A DNA stretch of 13,757 nucleotides, taken from the NCBI GenBank assembly GCA_034428455.1, contig DAOUHZ010000051.1, positions 1 through 13,757 of the forward strand. The letters are read 5' to 3'. Every line of letters starts with the position of its first letter. The first letter of the stretch is position 1. Position numbers and translations under genes: made by a program. The stretch comes from Bin87 sp034428455. GTDB lineage: Bacteria > Chloroflexota > Dehalococcoidia > Lucifugimonadales > UBA3495. Of the stretch, positions 1 to 6,811 are shown one piece after another. The notes beneath the pieces are model-generated. The model saw only the letters and a list, made by a program, of their open reading frames with translations, did not search any database and had not been told where the DNA came from.

Positions 1-1
1 C

Positions 2-52
2 CAGCAGCGCGGCGAGATTGCTGCAGCCGAGGAGGTGAACCGGCAAAACTAA
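2..52 (+). CDS. 3' end of an unidentified gene (partial)
   Basis: The first bases read in frame 2 as a 16-residue Ala/Glu/Gln-rich tail (QQRGEIAAAEEVNRQN) closed by TAA at 50-52. The composition looks like the end of a helical protein, but the fragment is too short to identify and the rest lies outside the window. The other two + frames are less coding-like. It would converge tail-to-tail with the solute-binding protein gene at 289-2205. Confidence 0.35.
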   Translation, partial: QQRGEIAAAEEVNRQN

Positions 53-288
53 TCAGCGACAATTCGGCAAATCTAGTTGACGCGGGACAAGTGGCCCCCA
101 GGCTCGAGCCCGTTGCGCGTGACCCTGAACTCTCGTCTGGTGTTTGCTTGACGATAACGGATGGTTATCAGGATCTTACACACGCTGGCCAAGTTGCTCG
201 ACCGTACTGCCAGCGGCGGAGACTCTCGAATAGGTTGGCTAACGTAATGGATGTTGCGCGAACCAAATTGGGTACCAATAATTCCCTT
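53..288. other. Intergenic region with short inverted repeats, no gene seen
   Basis: This lies between two convergent gene ends. It holds a 10-bp palindrome GGCTCGAGCC (101-110), an inverted repeat GATAAC-GGATG-GTTATC (153-169) and a weak ATTGG-GTA-CCAAT hairpin (267-279) just beyond the stop of the solute-binding protein gene. None is followed by a clear T-run, so no intrinsic terminator is called. The + strand reading frame that crosses 91-366 is a shadow running into the neighbouring gene. Confidence 0.4.
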
Positions 289-2205
289 TCAGCGCGCCTC
301 AGGAGGCTCGGCGAAGTAGACGTAGCGGTACTTGGGAACCGGCATCTGCGTCAGGAAATAGCCTGAAACTTCGGGTTTGACGAGTGCGTAACCCTCGCCG
401 CTGAACCAGGTCCAGACCCACGGCGCGTCATCTAGAACCATCTGCTCGACCCGGTTGTAGATCCGAAAACGGCGCTCGCGGTTCCGCTCCACTCTAACCT
501 CATCCAAGAGCCGGTCAACCTCGGGACTACTGTAACCTGTATTGTTGCTGGGGCGTTCGGAATGGAACATTTGCAGAAAGCCCGCCGGATCGGGGTAGTA
601 GGCTATCCGACCTAAGCTGAACATCTGGTACTCTTTTTGACCGATGCCCTGAAGGAAGTCAGCCCATTCGACCTGCTGAACGCTGACTTCGATGTCCAGC
701 TCCTGGCGCCATTGCTCCAATATGGCTTGCAGATAAGCCGGTACGGGGTTGCCGGTACTACCGGAGATGGTCAGCGTAATAGTGGGGAACGCGCTTGATG
801 TCAACGCCTCCCCGTAGGTTGAACCCTGCATCAGTGCCCGCGCCAGGTCGGGGTTGTATTCGTAGCTGCGGAGGTCATCAGTGTAGGACGGAAAGCCCGG
901 GGGTATCACGCCGCGAGCTGGCGACACCCTCCCGCCCAGGACGTTGTCGGCGATGCTCTGCAGATCGATGGCATAGTTCAGCGCCTGGCGAACTCTGGGA
1001 TCATCAAAGGGAGGCTCCGCCACGTTGAGCCCAATGTAGAAGACGTCGAAATCCGGAGGGGAGCGATGCAATTCACCATGGAAAGGATGGTTGGGGGCCA
1101 GGATCAAGGGCAGGTCGTAAAGGCTCACCCCCGTCATGTGGATCGCATCGCTCTCATACATGGACATCGCGTCCTGCCCGTCCAGGATCATGCGTACGCT
1201 GTCCAGGTGAGACGGACCCAGGTGATACAACGGGTTGCGTTCCAAGACGATGAGGCTCCCCGGCCGGTAGTCTCCGAGTCGGAACGGTCCGGTGCCGTTG
1301 GGACTCGTCAACCAGGAACCGTCGTCGGTGATTTGGTCCTGGTCGAGCACGAAGGCAACCTCCGAGGCCAGCCGGGCGAGGAACGACGAGTCGGGAGCGT
1401 AGATTTCGATCTCCACGGCGTGGTCGTCAATCACTAGAACGCCCTGCACTTCGTCGGCGTTGCCTTCAAGCTTGTCGACGACGCCCACGATATCGCCCAG
1501 AAAATCATAGGCGGTCGGGGAAGGCGTCGTCGGGTCGGCGGCGCGTTCGATTGACCATTTCACGTCGTGAGCAGTAACGGGCTTGCCGTCGTGGAAGCTG
1601 GCGTTGTCGCGCAGGACGAAGGTGTACACCGTTCCGTCATCGTTGATTTGACAGTTTGCGGCGAGATCCAGCACAGGTTGGTAGTCCAGGTTTATCGTGA
1701 GCAATCCACCAAATATTTCCTGGATGATCAGCTTCGAGGTCAGGCCGTCCGAGAGATGAGGGTCCAGGGTGGGAGGGTCGGCGTACAACCGCACGAGCGT
1801 ACCGCCCTGAGGCGGACGGTTTTCAAAAGTAAGCTCGGCGGATGGAGCACAGGTTGTTGGTTGGCCGGGTGACCCGTTGCGCTGTGCCGGGGTGGATGTG
1901 GGCCTCTGGGTCGGAGTCTCGGCCAATAATAATGTGGGCGTGGTGCCTACTCGCGTACGGGTGGATTCCGCCGTAAGAGTAGACGGTGATGGGATGAAGG
2001 TGGTTGTGGCCGTCAGTTCCGGAGTTGTTTCTATGGAACCGGACGGCGCCGGTACGGGCGTCGCCGTCGCGGCAGCCATGATGGGCGCAGCGTCCGTAGC
2101 GCTCCCAGCGGGACCCGGATCCGGTCCGGCGTAGCACGCCGATGCTGCCAACAGGACGACCAGAAACAGGCCCAGTTGCGCGGTCCACCACACGTGTAGG
2201 TTCAT
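289..2205 (-). CDS. ABC transporter family 5 solute-binding lipoprotein (peptide/oligopeptide type)
   Basis: The 638-aa product is a typical extracytoplasmic solute-binding protein of the SBP_bac_5 (DppA/OppA-like) family, which captures peptides, nickel complexes or other small solutes for an ABC importer. A hydrophobic segment (residues ~8-22) ends in a lipobox-like ASA-C24, so a membrane-anchored lipoprotein is expected. Residues ~25-128 form a Thr/Pro/Ala/Ser-rich linker. The binding domain follows from about residue 130, with GGTLVRLYADPPTLDPH, then a block around FVLRDNASFHDGKPVTAHDV, and later the hinge-region signature DPRVRQALNYAIDLQSI. The usual length is about 500-550 aa; the excess is the linker. 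The ATG at 2205 is favoured because it fits the lipoprotein signal and overlaps the upstream frame as ATGA; the ribosome site is weak. No permease or ATPase gene is visible on either side, so the substrate cannot be predicted. Confidence 0.93.
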   Translation of the reverse strand: MNLHVWWTAQLGLFLVVLLAASACYAGPDPGPAGSATDAAPIMAAATATPVPAPSGSIETTPELTATTTFIPSPSTLTAESTRTRVGTTPTLLLAETPTQRPTSTPAQRNGSPGQPTTCAPSAELTFENRPPQGGTLVRLYADPPTLDPHLSDGLTSKLIIQEIFGGLLTINLDYQPVLDLAANCQINDDGTVYTFVLRDNASFHDGKPVTAHDVKWSIERAADPTTPSPTAYDFLGDIVGVVDKLEGNADEVQGVLVIDDHAVEIEIYAPDSSFLARLASEVAFVLDQDQITDDGSWLTSPNGTGPFRLGDYRPGSLIVLERNPLYHLGPSHLDSVRMILDGQDAMSMYESDAIHMTGVSLYDLPLILAPNHPFHGELHRSPPDFDVFYIGLNVAEPPFDDPRVRQALNYAIDLQSIADNVLGGRVSPARGVIPPGFPSYTDDLRSYEYNPDLARALMQGSTYGEALTSSAFPTITLTISGSTGNPVPAYLQAILEQWRQELDIEVSVQQVEWADFLQGIGQKEYQMFSLGRIAYYPDPAGFLQMFHSERPSNNTGYSSPEVDRLLDEVRVERNRERRFRIYNRVEQMVLDDAPWVWTWFSGEGYALVKPEVSGYFLTQMPVPKYRYVYFAEPPEAR

Positions 2206-2489
2206 GGTACGCTCGCCAAGCTATCGGCTGGGTCCGGCGTGAGTTTATTCCACCGGTTGAGCTCTTTTTGGTGATCCTGCCGGAAGGGCCAGCGGAGAGG
2301 GTTGGTGCGGCCGAAGCGGTGGGTGGCGATGCAGACGTCGAACACGAAACGACTGATGCCGACGGCGCGACGGCGATAGTTTTGCTACCGGACGGTGGGC
2401 CGTAGCGGCGCCGCATGTCCGGCGGGGTGCCAACCTTCGAGGCAGGAGGATTTACCTGGCTTGCAGCCGCTGGATTTCTGGTCACTCAT
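2202..2489 (-). pseudogene. Short reading frame split by in-frame TAG, coupled to the solute-binding protein start
   Basis: From ATG at 2489 the frame reads 34 codons (MSDQKSSGCKPGKSSC...) to a TAG at 2385-2387. It then continues in the same frame for 60 codons, ending ...LTPDPADSLASVP, with the TGA at 2202-2204 overlapping the ATG of the solute-binding protein (ATGA). The downstream part has strongly GC-ending codons, as expected of coding DNA here, and has a possible GTG start at 2345 (47 aa). No family is recognised. Alternatives are a decayed gene with a nonsense mutation, or a real small GTG-started gene translationally coupled to the solute-binding protein. The evidence is codon pattern only. 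Confidence 0.3.
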
Positions 2490-2508
2490 GGTGTTGGTCT
2501 ATCCTTCT

Positions 2509-2520
2509 ACCCTTTCGGGT
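2509..2520 (-). other. Small GAAA-tetraloop hairpin
   Basis: On the minus strand the sequence reads ACCC-GAAA-GGGT, a 4-bp stem capped by a GNRA-type tetraloop, about 20 nt before the ATG at 2489. It sits in the spacer between the PIN-domain gene (ends 2607) and the short frame at 2202-2489. No T-run follows, so it is not a standard terminator. It may be a leader hairpin or chance. Confidence 0.25.
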
Positions 2521-2606
2521 TGGGGAAGAGGGGAAGGACCGCTGACGGCCTTGCGGGCGGCGGTGGTGTGGAAATTCGTGGTAACTGACGCTGGTAACGA
2601 AGAAGA

Positions 2607-3047
2607 TCAGCTTTGGAGTTCGTCCAATACAACCACCGGCAGACCGGAGACGCGACGGAAGGCGCTGTCGTTGGTGACGAACAGGGAGCAGCGTTCCTGG
2701 ATGCTCGTTGCCGCATGCAGTGCGTCCGGCGTGCGCAGGTTCAGGGCGGCGCGTATTTCGGCAGCGGCTTCCCAGAGCGCGCGCGTGGTCGGCACCAGCC
2801 GCACCTCGCTGGAGTTGAGCAGATCTCGGAAGAGCCTTTGGAGCACCGCGTCGCCCTCACGCAGGGGCTTGACCATGGTTTCCACGATGGACAACTCGCT
2901 GGTAACGATCGAGAACTGGCCGGTTTGGGCCCGTCGCCACACGGGTTCTATCAACGTACGGTAGGGCTCGATCCGTTCCACACTGTAGATGAAACCGCAA
3001 GCGTCCATGTAGATTGGACCGCGGTCAGGCAGCGTTATGGCTCCCAC
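2607..3047 (-). CDS. PIN-domain toxin, VapC-like
   Basis: The 146-aa product matches the size and motif order of VapC-type PIN ribonucleases, Mg-dependent enzymes that cleave RNA when released from their antitoxin. The four acidic positions are visible: D15 in YMDACGFIY, E56 in SELSIVET, D108 in RTPDALHAA and D127 in FVTNDSAF. All are in the expected order, so the nuclease centre looks intact. The start is GTG at 3047, preceded by GGGG at close spacing; the next ATG (residue 14) would cut into the first catalytic strand and is rejected. The gene overlaps the end of the antitoxin gene by 13 bp, a usual arrangement in which toxin translation depends on the antitoxin reading. RNA target and activity cannot be read from the sequence. 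Confidence 0.85.
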   Translation of the reverse strand: MGAITLPDRGPIYMDACGFIYSVERIEPYRTLIEPVWRRAQTGQFSIVTSELSIVETMVKPLREGDAVLQRLFRDLLNSSEVRLVPTTRALWEAAAEIRAALNLRTPDALHAATSIQERCSLFVTNDSAFRRVSGLPVVVLDELQS

Positions 3048-3268
3048 GATCCCCGCTCGGATTCCAGGTAGTCGGTGACGTCTTGTGCAGTCTCGAAAAG
3101 GCGGCGACCCGGCGCTTCGGCCAGTACGTCAACGGCTGACCTTCGCGGGGCAGGAGAAGTCGCGGTCACGAATATGTCGACGGTTTCGCCGTCGGCCAAG
3201 TCCTGGTCCACGATCACGATCTTGCCGCCTGGCAATACCGTGGTTTGCAGGTGCAGCGGTCTTTGCAT
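3035..3268 (-). CDS. Antitoxin of the PIN-domain toxin (VapB-like)
   Basis: The 77-aa product begins MQRPLHLQTTVLPGGKIVIV, which resembles the short beta-rich N-terminus of AbrB/VapB-type antitoxins. It ends in an acidic-aromatic tail, TAQDVTDYLESERGSWEP, of the kind that wraps the partner PIN toxin. It would neutralise the toxin and probably bind its own promoter. The ATG at 3268 is chosen because GGGAG lies about 9 nt upstream. The frame stays open upstream to a TTG at 3340, but that extension does not fit the family. TAA at 3035-3037 lies inside the toxin gene, giving a 13-bp overlap, so the pair forms one transcription unit. The antitoxin subfamily is uncertain. Confidence 0.75.
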   Translation of the reverse strand: MQRPLHLQTTVLPGGKIVIVDQDLADGETVDIFVTATSPAPRRSAVDVLAEAPGRRLFETAQDVTDYLESERGSWEP

Positions 3269-3309
3269 GGGTTTCAACTCCCGTGCAGCGGTGTGCAGGA
3301 TGGCCAGAG

Positions 3310-3334
3310 TGTCAATGGAGCGATGGGTCCATCG
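3310..3334 (-). promoter_or_regulatory. Candidate promoter/operator of the toxin-antitoxin pair
   Basis: A 6+6 palindrome CGATGG-GT-CCATCG (3321-3334) lies 53 bp upstream of the antitoxin ATG. Six bases downstream on the minus strand is a perfect TTGACA (-35-like, 3315-3310). No good -10 hexamer is seen at 16-18 bp spacing. Toxin-antitoxin operons are commonly autoregulated through such palindromes, so an operator is a reasonable inference. Extra CGATGG half-sites occur at 3375-3380 and, inverted, at 3485-3490. Confidence 0.4.
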
Positions 3335-3547
3335 TAGCAAGGTGAGGCTGGGCGGTCAAAATGCGGATACCGGGCGATGGGCCGGTGCCAGATGCTTCGT
3401 CTCGGCATGTTCCATCTCCCGTATCCGTTCATCCCGGCACGGCCGGCGGTGTCCGTAAGGGGATCGTCCACCGGACAGCCCAGTCCATCGCTCGGAACCC
3501 CGCTAACCTGGTTCCAGCAGCGTCTCATATGAACGGTACGGAGACAA

Positions 3548-3576
3548 TTGCAGAGGCGGGACCCTATCCGTACACT
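3548..3576 (+). promoter_or_regulatory. Possible promoter of the serine recombinase gene
   Basis: TTGCAG (3548-3553) and TACACT (3571-3576) are 17 bp apart and match the -35/-10 consensus at 3 and 4 of 6 positions. The -10 would sit 6 bp before the ATG at 3583, and no Shine-Dalgarno sequence is present. If this is the promoter, the mRNA would be leaderless or nearly so. The evidence is weak. Confidence 0.25.
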
Positions 3577-3582
3577 CGTCCC

Positions 3583-4173
3583 ATGACAGAGACCCTCACC
3601 ACAACCCTCATCGGTTACGCCCGCTGCTCCACCGACCGCCAGGACCTGGCCGCCCAGCGACAGGCCCTCCTGCAACTCGGCGTCGCCGAAGATCGCATCT
3701 ACACCGATCACGGCCTCACGGGCTCCAACCGCGCCCGTCCCGGCCTGGACCAGGCCCTGGCCGCCGTGCGCCAGGGCGACACCCTGGTCGTGCCCAAACT
3801 CGACCGCCTGGCCCGCTCCGTCCCTGACGCCCGCGCCATCGCCGACCAGCTTCAGCAACGCGGCGTGAAACTGGCCCTGGGCCCGACCCTCTACGACCCC
3901 AATGATCCCATGGGAAAGATGTTCTTCAACATCCTCGCCACCTTCGCCGAGTTCGAAGCCGACCTCATCCGCATGCGCACCCGCGAGGGCATGGACATCG
4001 CCCGCGCCAAGGGGAAATTGCGCGGCAAGCAGCCCAAACTCTCCGACCGGCAGCAGCGGGAACTCTGCCGCATGCACGCCACCGGTGAGTATTCCATCAG
4101 CGACCTCGCCGAGCTCTTCTCCGTCTCAAGACCTACCGTCTATCGCACCCTCAACCGCCACCTCTCCCCTTAG
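3583..4173 (+). CDS. Serine recombinase, resolvase/invertase family
   Basis: The 196-aa product has the length and layout of small serine recombinases (Tn3 resolvase, Hin/Gin invertases), which cut and rejoin DNA through a serine-DNA link. The N-terminal strand GYARCSTDRQ carries R14 and the nucleophile S16. LTGSNRARPGL and KLDRLARS (R75, R78) are the other active-site blocks. FFNILATFAEFEADLI starts the long dimer helix, and residues ~154-193 end in a helix-turn-helix (SISDLAELFSVSRPTVYRTL). The core motifs are complete, so it may be active. The ATG at 3583 is preferred over the more upstream start at 3361 because the domain begins directly after it. The gene is alone: no transposase, invertible segment or res site was recognised nearby, so it may be a relic of a transposon, plasmid or phage, or an invertase whose substrate lies outside the window. 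Confidence 0.92.
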   Translation: MTETLTTTLIGYARCSTDRQDLAAQRQALLQLGVAEDRIYTDHGLTGSNRARPGLDQALAAVRQGDTLVVPKLDRLARSVPDARAIADQLQQRGVKLALGPTLYDPNDPMGKMFFNILATFAEFEADLIRMRTREGMDIARAKGKLRGKQPKLSDRQQRELCRMHATGEYSISDLAELFSVSRPTVYRTLNRHLSP

Positions 4174-4207
4174 CGTGCTATTCTGCCCCCTACATAAATT
4201 GACCCGA

Positions 4208-4396
4208 TTGTGCGACATAAACAATCTGGAATGGCTCCGGACCCTGCTGCAACTGGAGCTCGCCACGCTTGAAATCGCCTGGGAGGCGGATCGCATTCCG
4301 GCAGGTACTGGCCTGTCCACCGGCAATGTTGCAAAACTGGTTGACGCCCAATTCGTGCCCGTCCCTATTGGCAGTAGCGGGCGTGGTCGGCCCTGA
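4208..4396 (+). CDS. Possible small protein of unknown function
   Basis: A TTG-started frame of 62 codons follows the recombinase gene by 34 bp (CDINNLEWLRTLLQLELATL..., then ...GNVAKLVDAQFVPVPIG). Its codons mostly end in G or C and the peptide begins with an amphipathic Leu/Glu helix, so it looks more coding-like than its surroundings. There is no ribosome site, and it overlaps the 3' end of the leftward lipoprotein gene by 32 bp. The string VAKLVDA is also known from spurious translations of tRNA-like DNA, which lowers confidence. No family is recognised. Confidence 0.2.
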   Translation: MCDINNLEWLRTLLQLELATLEIAWEADRIPAGTGLSTGNVAKLVDAQFVPVPIGSSGRGRP

Positions 4397-4649
4397 TCTC
4401 CGCCATCGTGATCTCCGCTCGCTCCAGTTGTACGTGCAACTGCTCCGCCGCTGCCTCTGCGTTCAGCAACACGGTCCCTACCTCTCTGGACATGGCCAGC
4501 CGACGCAACGTGGTGTTGGGGTCGGTCATGCACTCGGCGTACTTGCGCACCATCCGCTCGTCGGCGTCGCCCGCACAGGCCAGCGCCATCCACAGGAAGG
4601 CCAACGTGGTCATCACGCTCCATAGTCGTCGCGCGATCATTTCCCCCAT
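4365..4649 (-). CDS. Small predicted lipoprotein, unknown function
   Basis: The product is 94 aa from ATG 4649 (91 aa from ATG 4640, also possible). It begins with a basic n-region (ARR), a hydrophobic core LWSVMTTLAFLWMALA and C25, a plausible lipobox (ALAC). The mature part is a short charged helical domain with two further cysteines, C40 and C93 (RYCQ at the end), which might form a disulfide. No known family is recognised. It lies 21 bp downstream of the 4671-4970 frame on the same strand, so the two may be co-transcribed. No clear ribosome site is present for the 4649 start; a GGGGGA lies directly before the ATG at 4640. Confidence 0.6.
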   Translation of the reverse strand: MGEMIARRLWSVMTTLAFLWMALACAGDADERMVRKYAECMTDPNTTLRRLAMSREVGTVLLNAEAAAEQLHVQLERAEITMAEIRADHARYCQ

Positions 4650-4670
4650 GCGCCCGACTACGGTAATCCG

Positions 4671-4970
4671 TCAGGGGCGTCCCGCGCCATCGGCCATTTG
4701 GTGCGACATGGGCTCGGCGAACATCTGCGACTCCGCTACGGCCGCGAATTCGGGATTGACGAAATAGCTCTGCCGCCGGCTATTGGACGTCACCGGCCGG
4801 AACAGCATGGCCCGCTGTCCCTGCTGGAACCTGCGCAACTGGTGACTCATCTGTATCAACAGCGAGCCCAGCTCCGCCGGGGTGAGCCCCGTGTGCTGGC
4901 ACAGCGCGCTCCTGTGGATGCCAGCCACGCCGGCTCGCCACACTTGCAGCACCATCCGTCGGGCCGTCAA
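4671..4970 (-). CDS. C-terminal part of a split gene, helix-rich protein of unknown function
   Basis: This frame encodes 99 aa from a TTG at 4970 that has GGGAG 8 nt upstream. The sequence looks like a conserved globular domain: ARRMVLQVWRAGVAGIHRS, then TGLTPAELGSLLIQMSHQL, then RPVTSNSRRQSYFVNPEFAA. The middle resembles a winged helix-turn-helix, but no family is named. The frame stays open and coding-like for 22 codons upstream (...WTETLAGEFLGDLE) until a TAA at 5037-5039, beyond which the same frame continues as the 5037-5213 gene. It is therefore probably the C-terminal two thirds of one original gene of about 180 codons, possibly still translated from the internal TTG. Confidence 0.55.
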   Translation of the reverse strand: MTARRMVLQVWRAGVAGIHRSALCQHTGLTPAELGSLLIQMSHQLRRFQQGQRAMLFRPVTSNSRRQSYFVNPEFAAVAESQMFAEPMSHQMADGAGRP

Positions 4971-5036
4971 CTCCAGGTCTCCCAGGAACTCGCCGGCTAA
5001 GGTCTCCGTCCACTGCCCAGGAACCGCATCTTGGGA

Positions 5037-5213
5037 TTAGCTGACGCCTCCCGAACCGGTGGCCGGCGGAGGATCCTCGCCGCTGCTGACCGGCGTATCG
5101 ATTGCCCCGACAACACCACCACCGGTTGCGTCGCGTGCTTTGCCTCCAAGGTGCCGCAGGATCCGAACCACCTCGTCAGTCCTGCCCTCAACTTCTACGC
5201 GCACGTGAGTCAT
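5037..5213 (-). CDS. N-terminal part of a split gene, unknown function
   Basis: The 58-aa product starts at ATG 5213 with an AGG 7 nt upstream. It reads MTHVRVEVEGRTDEVVRILR, a beta-strand followed by an amphipathic helix, then a Gly/Pro/Thr/Ser-rich linker that stops at TAA 5037-5039. Other in-frame starts exist (ATG 5240, TTG 5285), but the conserved-looking part begins at 5213. The stop falls in the linker, and the same frame continues past it into the domain encoded by 4671-4970. A two-domain protein broken by a nonsense mutation is the simplest reading. The small N-terminal domain is not identified. Confidence 0.5.
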   Translation of the reverse strand: MTHVRVEVEGRTDEVVRILRHLGGKARDATGGGVVGAIDTPVSSGEDPPPATGSGGVS

Positions 5214-5866
5214 GATTAACCTGAGCTTGTCCTGGACCATTGTCGACGTCGGCGTGTCGGGTTCTCTGATCAGGCCGGAGTACAAGTGGTGCCGTTGCGG
5301 GCATGATGACAGTCACGCAACCTCGTTACAGAGGATGCGGAGACCATCGTAAGTTGATTTTGTAAGGGCTGTTGCACTGGGAAATAAATCTGCCGGGCGA
5401 GTGGGCTCAGTTGTCTCCGCTGCCGCAATGGGTTATGGCGGTGGCGTTGCTCAGTCGTCATCGGTGATGGTCCCCGCGGCGATGTCGTCCTTGATGACTG
5501 CGCCTGTAACGCTGGTCAGGATGATGCGGCCGGGGCATTTATCTGGTGGCATCCGATGGGTGCTCCTCGTTTTGGGTTGGCGTCCTGTTTTGAAAACCTG
5601 CATCTCTGATGTCGGGAGCGTTTTCTTTACCTCTCAACATGCCTCCACGCTCATCTTTTGGGTGGATCGGGCAGGGTGGTTGCTGGCGTCGCAGCCGCGT
5701 TGGGGCGGGTCCTGGTGCGCTATGTGCCGTCGTTTTCGGCCACGGGCAATTGCAGCATTTGGGCGAGTATTGCGAGCCGCTCTACCGCATTTGGCATGGG
5801 GAGATCTAACGTGGCCGTTCGGTGGCTGCGAAGATAGCTCGACACCGAAAGCAACTGTCTTGGATG
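5214..5866. other. Long stretch without an intact gene, coding-like scraps
   Basis: Between the split gene and the IS110 transposase no full gene is supported. Two scraps look coding: a + strand frame at 5366-5467 preceded by a stop (GLLHWEINLPGEWAQLSPLP..., TGA at 5465-5467), and a minus-strand peptide at 5720-5797 (MPNAVERLAILAQMLQLPVA..., stop TAG). Neither has a ribosome site or recognised family, and both may be debris of genes broken by insertions. The right end of the IS110 element must lie within the last part of this stretch but shows no terminal repeat by eye. The 168-codon + strand frame at 5401-5907 runs antisense into the transposase gene and is not accepted. Confidence 0.4.
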
Positions 5867-6811
5867 TCAAGTGGTGGTGGGTGGGTTCCAGCGCTGGTGT
5901 TTTTTGACCATGGCGTTGAGAATGGTGAGCAGCTTGCGCATGCACGCGGTGAGGGCGAGTTTCTTGGGCTTGCCGGCGGCCAGTAGGCGTTGGTACAAGT
6001 CCCGGATCACCGGGTTGTGCCGGCTGCCCACCAGGGCGCTCATGTAAAGGGCGGCGCGCACTCTGGCCCGGCCACCCCAAACCGAGCGTTTGCCCCGCAT
6101 TCTGCCGCTGTCCCGGTTGATGGGGGCCACTCCCACCAAAGCGGCGATCTGCTTGCGGTCCATGGTCCCCAGTTCTGGGAGGTGGGCCAGCAGGGTCAGG
6201 GAGAGTTGTTCGCCAACGCCAGGAACGGAGCGCAGCAGATCATCCCGCTCACGCCACAGGGGACTTCGGCTTATGGTCTGTCTGAGCCCCTGGTCCAAGT
6301 CGTTCAGTTCCTGCTCCAGCCAGCCGATGTGGGCTTGAATGCTGGGACGAACTCCGGCCGCAGCCTGGCCCAGACGGTTCTTCTCGGCGACCAGCATGGA
6401 CACCACCTGGTTGCGCCGAGTGGTCAACGCGGCCAGTTTCTGGGTTTGCGCATCCGGCAGGGGGCGTTGGGACGGACGCACCGCCTCCGCGAAATGGGCC
6501 AACACCTGGGCATCCAGGGCGTCGGTCTTGGCCAACCGGCCGGTAGCTTTGGCAAAGTCCCGCACCTGCCGGGGATTGACCACCACCACCGGCAACCCGG
6601 CCGCCGCCAGCGCCGCCACCGCCGGAACCTCCAGATTGCCGGTGGCTTCCAGCACCACCACCACCGGAACCAACACCAACAACTCAGCCACCAGTTCCTC
6701 CACCCCGGGCTGGTCGTAACTCACTCCCCAACTGTCGCCACTGGGCCGCACCGCCACATCCAGCCGCTCCTTGGACACGTCAATGCCCACGTAGATGGTC
6801 TCTTCACTCAT
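5867..6811 (-). CDS. IS110-family transposase (DEDD recombinase)
   Basis: The 314-aa product has both IS110 domains. The N-terminal RuvC-like DEDD domain shows D11 in YVGIDVSKERLDVAV, E55 in VVVLEATGN, and D97/D100 in AKTDALDAQVL. A central helical region follows. The C-terminal Transposase_20 domain contains LLRSVPGVGEQLSLTLLAHL, then ALVGVAPINRDSGRMRGKR, WGGRARVRAALYMSAL and SRHNPVIRDLYQRL. S235 in the RDSG motif is a candidate catalytic serine. The length is typical for the family. IS110 enzymes move a circular intermediate to target sites chosen by an element-encoded bridge RNA. The ATG at 6811 is chosen because GGGGGTG stands 6 nt upstream and the family begins at this point; the upstream extension to 7003 falls in the non-coding left end. 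Confidence 0.95.
   Translation of the reverse strand: MSEETIYVGIDVSKERLDVAVRPSGDSWGVSYDQPGVEELVAELLVLVPVVVVLEATGNLEVPAVAALAAAGLPVVVVNPRQVRDFAKATGRLAKTDALDAQVLAHFAEAVRPSQRPLPDAQTQKLAALTTRRNQVVSMLVAEKNRLGQAAAGVRPSIQAHIGWLEQELNDLDQGLRQTISRSPLWRERDDLLRSVPGVGEQLSLTLLAHLPELGTMDRKQIAALVGVAPINRDSGRMRGKRSVWGGRARVRAALYMSALVGSRHNPVIRDLYQRLLAAGKPKKLALTACMRKLLTILNAMVKKHQRWNPPTTT

Larger units (their letters stand above)
3269..3582. other. Divergent intergenic region
   Basis: This is the 314-bp spacer between the leftward toxin-antitoxin pair and the rightward recombinase. Besides the palindrome and possible promoter listed separately, nothing coding is supported. The open frame upstream of 3583 (to 3361) is Pro/Arg/Ser-rich without family resemblance and is better seen as leader DNA. 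Confidence 0.45.

Noticed and set aside
1823..2485. 220-codon minus-strand frame overlapping the solute-binding protein gene
   Set aside because: Most of it is an alternative frame of the Thr/Pro linker region, with no domain-like sequence.
3361..3582. N-terminal extension of the recombinase from the ATG at 3361
   Set aside because: The extra 74 residues are Pro/Arg/Ser-rich, precede the conserved first strand, and do not fit the family length.
3902..4173. Alternative + frame within the recombinase gene
   Set aside because: It is a Ser/Pro/Ala-rich shadow. Only its distal part after 4208 shows any coding-like character and is listed separately at low confidence.
4322..4347. tRNA-Leu-like D-arm (GCAAAACTGGTTGACGC)
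   Set aside because: It resembles the 5' third of a tRNA, but no anticodon arm, T-arm (GTTCGAATC-like) or acceptor partner follows. At most it is a fragment, and more likely chance.
2385..5039. Stop-codon recoding to explain the interrupted frames
   Set aside because: The interruptions use TAG, TAA and TGA, and all three also end intact genes here. Gene decay or sequence error is simpler.
5401..5907. 168-codon + strand frame entering the IS110 transposase gene
   Set aside because: It is antisense to the transposase at its end, has no ribosome site, and its Gly/Ala/Trp-rich sequence matches no family.
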